From Takashimella koratensis (lineage: Eukaryota > Basidiomycota > Tremellomycetes > Trichosporonales > Tetragoniomycetaceae), in assembly GCA_003116875.1 (NCBI GenBank), contig BCKT01000012.1, forward strand, positions 956,098-1,020,097: a DNA stretch of 64,000 nucleotides. Reading direction: 5' to 3'. Below, piece after piece: positions 58,376 to 64,000 of the stretch. Under the pieces are notes generated by a model that was not told the origin of the DNA, made no database searches, and saw only the letters and a list, made by a program, of their open reading frames with translations. The translations under genes were made by a program, and so were the position numbers. The first letter of the stretch is position 1. Each line of letters begins with the position of its first letter.

Positions 58376-58550
58376 CTTGCCTGCTTCTTCCTGTGGGTAT
58401 GATGTGCGTGGATGGAGCAAAAAGCTAGAAGACAGATAGAGAGTCGAGTCGAAGAAAGATGCAAGGAAATGGTCGCAATGAAATGTTGGAACGAAATATT
58501 GATTTGATGCCAAAGGAAGGGTCGTAAATATCGCTTAAAAATTCAGAGAT
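58376..58550. promoter_or_regulatory. TYR1 promoter
   Basis: Only about 175 bp separate the TYR1 start from the 3' end of the same-strand tRNA gene. No clear TATA box. Confidence 0.4.
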
Positions 58551-58640
58551 TCTCCGGAAGGGGTTTGAACCCTCGACCGATGTGAAAAGGGAAAATGGCA
58601 ACCTCATAAGCACAAAACTCTACCACTGAGCTACCGGAGA
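58551..58640 (-). tRNA. tRNA-Ile (anticodon UAU) with intron
   Basis: On the minus strand the 90-nt sequence starts TCTCCGG and ends CCGGAGA, a perfect 7-bp acceptor stem. Box A (TAGCTCAGTGG) and box B (GGTTCAAACC) fit Pol III promoters, and the T arm GAGGG-TTCAAAC-CCCTT folds. The anticodon arm reads TTGTG-CTTATG, giving anticodon TAT. An insert of about 19 nt follows before CACAT, a typical tRNA intron one base 3' of the anticodon, and fungal tRNA-Ile(UAU) genes commonly carry one. The base after the anticodon is G rather than the usual A, so the exact splice point should be confirmed by folding. Confidence 0.85.
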
Positions 58641-60328
58641 GGATGCTCTTGCCGCCATGTCCAACAGCTCCTGGCCCGCGCACGGATGCCAGTTTGCCGA
58701 TCAACTGTGTGAGCGGAGCCGCACCGACGGTTGATGATAGAGCTTTACTCTGTTGCCATCACTCTTCATTCATCATCATGGAGGGTTAAGGTCGCGATCC
58801 ATGGGAGGGTGTTCGTTGGGGTGGCGTCGGAGGTATGGTCACTCAAGTGCGCACTGGGTCCCAGTTCCTGATCGCGTCAATCTACGTCGATGGCACACCA
58901 AGCAGCGGGCGGGGGCGCAGGCGGCTTCTGGGGACGGGCGTAGCGTTGTCGCTCCTTTCGCTAAACCGGCGTGGTCCTTTGCTATTTCTACCACTTCCTT
59001 CAGGCTGATTTCGAGCGGGACGTTGGTTTCTGCTGTATGAGTCTGCTGCAGCGTTGTTTGAGATCGCTTCCGCTCCAGGGCTCGTCACTGGTCCGCAAGT
59101 TGGTGCCATGGAGTTGTGCACATTCGTATTCAGTGTTGGTGCCAAGATGCTAAGAACTAAAGAGCAAACGGAGATACACCCTCGGCTCTCGTCAACGGCG
59201 GAAGCTTGTGTAGTTCAAAGTAGCGTCTTGTGTAACGAACACCCTCTGTGTGAGGGCGTTTGAGAGCGGTCACACAGATTCATCCGACCGCGATGAACAA
59301 CGGCAACTTAGACGGGGCACTCGAGTGGCAGAGCAATGGGCTCTGACCACTGATCGTTGGAGACTGGCAAGAATCATCGGTGTGGAGCGTCTCAGATTGG
59401 AGAGTGCAACTACAAAGAAAGACAAGCGTGAATGTCGCCCGCGGCCGATCCCGGAGAGACCAAGGATCTGTGCCGCAACTGTACCAAAGAAAACGGAAAA
59501 GTTGCAACTCGCTTGGAGCGAGTACGTCAAATCCAGCGCAGTCATCTGGAGGCAGCCGAGCTACGGAGAAGTGGTCATAGAAGAGACAGCGGACTCAACG
59601 ACTTGGATGAACAATCCGTTGCGCCAAGTCTTTAGCTTCAGTGGATCAAGACCGCACACATGATTGGTGGAAACAAGTTTGCCATATGATGTATATGCTT
59701 GAGGCTATGTGTAATGCGTCGTGTATGTTGCACTGTGATACAGATGAAAAGCAGACCAAAGAAATGAGAACGATCGGCGAGACCGCCGGAGCAAAGACGT
59801 GTGCGAGAAATAATCTCCTAGAAAAGGGAGAAAGGAAGGATAGAAGAGAGACTGCGAAAGATGATGAGAAAGACAGATGCGAGAACATGTGGGGTCCGCT
59901 ACGGTGTTGGTCACAGAATGAGGTCTGCGCCGAGTTATTTATACTTCATTCTAGTGTACCTGCCGACCTGGAAAACCAATGATGAAGCGTCCGAGCGATG
60001 AGCTTGTGAGCATGCACAAAGTCGACGTTTAGGCTTGAACATGACTTGGCAGGAGCAATGTTTGGAAAGGAGTTGGAAGCCAAAAAAGGCCCAGAAAGAG
60101 AAGAAGGGAAAAAGACACAAGGATCGCGCGTCGGGTTCGAGGTTACCAAAAGTCCTGACCGTCTATTTCAATCCATGTTTGTGATTTCTGTGTATAGTGT
60201 CGTAATTGAGCTGTGGGAGATACGACAGTCGACAGTTTTAGCTCATGAGTTGGGAGAACTATCGGTCGCACGGTTGGGTGCTGTTTATCGTCAGCCATTA
60301 TCCCCGCTAGCCACGCCGCTGTCTTCTT
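58641..60328. other. intergenic region between the tRNA and phytochrome genes
   Basis: About 1.7 kb without a convincing gene. Short ORFs on the plus strand (59250-59982) have poor composition. A fragment resembling part of ribosomal protein eS12 lies on the minus strand at 58850-59045. Confidence 0.45.
58850..59045 (-). pseudogene. possible decayed fragment of ribosomal protein eS12
   Basis: A minus-strand frame reads ETNVPLEISLKEVVEIAKDH, then AGLAKGATTLRPSPEAA, CAPARCLVCHRRR and a stop. From memory of the family, eS12 has an SLEEAL..VL..ALVHDGLARGL core followed by LREASKAL and HLCVL. About half of a 16-residue ungapped stretch agrees, but the rest does not and no further exon follows. 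Weak call. Confidence 0.22.
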
Positions 60329-63300
60329 TCACGTACCTCTGAAATAACCACCTCGTTCCCAGTGACCTTGTACGTAGACCTCGTCGTTACGTTTCCCGTC
60401 ATCCTCTGCCGCCTTGAGCAGAGCCCTTACGCGGTTAAAGTCTGATGCCGTTGGTCAGCTAGACGTCCAGCACTACCACTATCATTTCCAACGCCGTCTC
60501 TGTAACCCGATGAAGACTAAAGACGCACCAAGTGGTTTAAGCAGCCACCCATCAAAGTCGGTCATGAGGTTGCCCCTATCGCTCTCGTACAGGCTCGCCG
60601 AGACCGCAATCACCGGGATCCTGCCGTCGACTCGAAGCGGGTCAATATGGTCATACGCCGATGAGTCAAGCCCGGCCTCGAGTTTGCGAATCTCCTTTGC
60701 AGCGGTTCGTCCATCCATAATTGGCATTCTGAAAGACTGGGTCAGCTGACTGCACAGAGACTCTATCCGACACCCTCGACTCACTGGATGTCCATGAGAA
60801 CAGCATCAATATCCAAATCCTTCCTGAGTGCGTCGACGGCTTCTTGGCCATTGTATACAGCGATGACTTCGTGCTTGTCCATCTTGAGCCGCTTCTGCAA
60901 GATCTGGCTATTGATCATATCGTCCTCGACGACCATGACGCGTAATCGCTGTGCACCGTCAGGAGAATGACGTACGCGTGTCGGCTTCACTGGTGGGCTT
61001 TCTGTCACAGTCGGTGGTTTCTTGGCAGTCCGTTCGCTCGGTGTTGCCCCCGATGCTGGAGGCGAGATGGACGAGGGCGATTCCACTTGCGGTACGCTCG
61101 ATTTTGAATCCGCCCGGGTGAGGAGACCCCGAGACTGGATGCTCGACCCTATTGCCGTCGCAGATCGCTCTCGTTCTCGCCGCTGTGATACTCGACGTGC
61201 TACCGAAGCCTGGGGCGACTGCGGAGCTGATCCAGCTGCGCCGCTGAGAATCGACGATTGAGACATGTGCGGTGACGCAGCAGGGGGTGACATAGACTGC
61301 TCCGAGTCCTGGTCAACCTTGGTTGGACGGACAGGCCACGAGCTGTCGGTTACTGGGAATGTCCCAGGCCTAGTCATGCGCTCCTCGGCATCACGTAGTC
61401 TTTTGTCGTCGGCAGGGACGGGAGCAAGCATATGGCTAACGCCAAAGTCATTGACGAAAGAGTCAATTTCGGACGCCGCGTCCGCCCCGGATCGCATCGA
61501 AACGATTGAGTTAGATCCCGACGAACCAGTGCGCGGGCGCGAGACAACGGCGGATGCAGGTGACTTGTGAGACTTGAGAGACGAGGAGCCCCGAGACCCA
61601 GCTGTGTCGCGGGGTCGACCGTCATTAATCTGCATTTGCAACGTGAAGAAGAATCGAGTTCCAATGTCGACTTCTGACTCGGCTCGGAGTTGGCCTGCGA
61701 GCTGCTCGACGATACGAGCTACCACGGCGAGACCGAGGCCGAGGCCGGTGCCTTCAGGTCGAATCTCTTCGACACCCTCAAGAGTGACAAACATTGCCTC
61801 GAGCTTCTCGCGCGGGATACCGCAACCAGTATCACTGATGACAATCTCGATGGGCACGTAACCCTGGCGCACGAGGTCGACGGTACCGAGATCGCCGTGC
61901 TGGAGACGACATGCAACTTCGATACTGCCCTCGCGTGTGAACTTGACCGAGTTGGCGACGAGATTGGAGATGACCGTCTTGATCTTCCTAGAGTCACCAA
62001 TGACAGAGTTTGGGAGATCGTCGTCCACGACCACTCGGAAGTCGATATTCCGGCGCTGAGTTTCGGTCTGATACAGCCTGACGGCGTCGGCGATCGTCTG
62101 GCGGAGATCGAAGGGGTCGTTGAACGCCGTCTCATTACCGGTCTCGATACGCGTCAGGTCGAGCAGGTCATGGACGTGGAACAACAGCGCTCGGGATGCT
62201 TGATGACTGTTCTCAAGCATGCTGCGCGTCTCCGCGTCAATGTTCCCGGACAGCGCCAGCTCGAGCGTGTTGATGATCTGCGACAATGGCGTACGAACAG
62301 CATGCGACGTGTTGGACAAGAGAATCGCAGTGAGCTGGTTGCTGACCATGGCCGATTGTTTCTCTCGCCACACCTGGATGAACTTTCCGTAGATGAGAGC
62401 GAGAACTCCGGCCGACTCGAGCTGGTCATCTGTCCATGCACGCGCTCGACCCGTCACTGTTTCGGACCATGTCTTGAACGATTTACGAGGCTCGAGGCTT
62501 GCCTCGGCGCCGGCTTTCTCGTCCTTGTAAGGTTTACCAGCCCACTGCACTTCGCGCACTTGTCCCTTGCGGAAGAAAACGATAAAGTCTTGCCCTGCCT
62601 TGGCGGTAAGCGGGACATACAGCAAACCAGCAATGGTGTCATGTGCGCGCGGGAGGAGTAGGTCGGGGAGGTCCTTTTGGATGTGGTTGGAAGCCTTGAG
62701 TGTGTCGAATTTGACGATACGAAGGTATTCTGCGATGGCGAGCATCGCGTGGCCTTGGTCCGACTGTCCAAGCAGCTTGCAACCGTCACCAATGACCAGG
62801 AGACCCGAGTCTGCGTCGAAGATCTGCAGCAGGTCGTCGGCGTTGGAGACGATATAACCTGTAGGGTGGGCCTGGGTTGGGATGGTTGAAATGAGCTTGC
62901 GAGTGTGCAGGCGTTGTGCGTAGCTCAGTCGTTCAATGTTGCGACTGATCGAGTCGGAGAGGAGACGCATCATCTGGCGAACGGGGAAAGAGACGCGCAT
63001 GCCGTGGTGGCCGTACGAATGACAGGCGATAAGACCCCAAAGTTGACCAAACGCCATGATCGAGACTGACATAGACGAGCGCACGTGCATGTTGGCAAGA
63101 TCTGGGAGAAGATTGTCCCGGTCAGCTTCAAGCTCCAGTGGGAGACAGCAGACTACTCACATTTGATGTGGATCGGACTCATCGCGCGCAGGTAACAATG
63201 CGTCATGTCAAGAGGGTGCTCGAGATCCTCTCTACTCCTCAAGATCATACGCGCGGTCGTCTGGCTTCGGTCGTAGAGCAGCCGAACCTTGTTGATCTTG

Positions 63301-64000
63301 TACAACTCTCGCGCTTGGGCCGGGATATCCGAGGCCGGGAACATGAGACCTTTGAACAAATCGGTCGTCTTGCCCCACTCGACGAGTTCAGAGACGACTT
63401 GGCCGTTCATGCTCTCATCAAACTGGTAGATGAGCACGCGGTGGAAACGACAAAGATCCTGAACAACGCCGACCGAAATTTTGAGGAAAGTTTCAAGATC
63501 CGGCGCTGCGCCAAGCTGGTCGTTGATCTGACCGAGAACAGCAAAGACGTCCATTGTCCCAGTCGATCCAGTGGGTTGACGAGATCGAGTTGGGCGAGCT
63601 GGGCGGCCGCGACCGCTTCCCCCGCTCCCCGTGCCGCGACCTGATGAGTTGGTCGCGCTCTCTCCGGTCCCGTCTGACTGACCCACGCGTCGCATACGCT
63701 CAAGCGCACGCAAAGGTCTCGCGTGATTGGTCGTTGACTCGATGATTCGCTCAATCGGGTGGTCGACCTCAATACCCTCCAGGCCCATGGGCTGAGAGCC
63801 GCGAGGGATGCGATACGAGGTCGTGCGAGTAGAGGTGGTCAATTGTGGTGTGCTACCGCTTCCCACGGACATTGTCTTTGAACCGTCGCTAGGCGCAGGC
63901 GGTGGCCTTGGAGTCGTACCGATAGTCGTAGTCGAACCGGTGGTACCCGCGTCGGAAGGGGCCGCCGTTACAGAGCTGATGGTCGGCACCGATCCACCGG
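60329..64000 (-). CDS. PHY: fungal phytochrome hybrid histidine kinase (5' end beyond window)
   Basis: Red/far-red photoreceptor kinase. Visible exons: 64000 (cut)-63161, 63101-60785, 60728-60529 and 60441-60329, all in phase. From the N side there is a Ser/Thr/Gly-rich stretch, then the GAF bilin domain with VLIYQFDESMNGQVVSEL, MFPASDIPAQARELY and HCYLRAMSPIHIKYLANMHV. The PHY domain follows (GMRVSFPVRQMMRLLSDSIS, GLLYVPLTAKAGQDFIVFFR), then the kinase: H-box SNTSHAVRTPLSQ, N-box NLVANSVKFT, G-boxes DTGCGIP and GTGLGLGLA. After a Ser-rich linker comes the receiver: MVVEDDMINSQILQKRL, VLMDIQMPIMDG (phospho-Asp) and IPVIAVSASL. The plant chromophore Cys position in the GAF domain is Ile, so biliverdin should attach to an N-terminal Cys outside the window. 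Confidence 0.96.

Noticed and set aside
59250..59982. Two plus-strand ORFs between the tRNA and phytochrome genes
   Set aside because: Composition is charge-biased and random-looking; no domain, and no conserved-looking block.
1..64000. CRISPR arrays, transposon coding sequences, rRNA genes
   Set aside because: Looked for regular spacer repeats, reverse transcriptase or transposase motifs and rRNA cores; none seen, and CRISPR is not expected in a fungal nuclear genome.

Overview
This window is nuclear DNA of a filamentous fungus, most likely a basidiomycete of the Agaricomycotina. The genes carry many short GT-AG introns of about 45-120 bp, and the C-rich promoters and leaders are long. The set contains a fungal phytochrome hybrid kinase, a WOPR regulator, a fungal COX5-type oxidase subunit and fungal TYR1 and NTA1. 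I cannot name the genus. No transposase, reverse transcriptase, rRNA or CRISPR array was seen. Exon structures were worked out by hand from splice sites and reading-frame phase, and all spliced frames close in phase.

Layout. 1-7 kb: a bZIP regulator (+) and a small three-exon tail-anchored protein (+). 7.9-8.8 kb: eIF6 (-). 9.5-12.3 kb: an interrupted ORF with pentad repeats (-) and two diverged members of an unrecognised family in opposite orientations. 12.9-25.9 kb: seven same-strand tandem paralogs, each with a beta-rich head, a Ser/Thr stalk and a hydrophobic C-terminus. All have the same five-exon plan. A six-exon epoxide hydrolase (-) separates copies 6 and 7, and copy 2 carries an in-frame stop. 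26.2-28.7 kb: a long low-complexity protein (+). 29-32.6 kb: small lineage-specific ORFs (-), including a paralogous pair. 32.8-45.1 kb: a dense conserved block of COX5 (+), mitochondrial-type SDR (+), NTA1 (-), an MIT/coiled-coil protein (+) and a WOPR factor (-). 45.1-56.1 kb: about 11 kb without a convincing gene, lying upstream of the WOPR gene. 56.1-64 kb: TYR1 (-), an intron-containing tRNA-Ile(UAU) (-) and a phytochrome (-) that runs off the window end.

Functional picture. The conserved genes are housekeeping: ribosome biogenesis, respiration, N-degron processing and tyrosine synthesis. Three regulators stand out: bZIP, WOPR and phytochrome. The lineage-specific content is concentrated in the 9.5-32.6 kb block. 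Its centre is the surface-protein-like array, which shows recent duplication, duplicated promoter blocks and one decaying copy. The array and the very long WOPR upstream region are the parts most worth following up.
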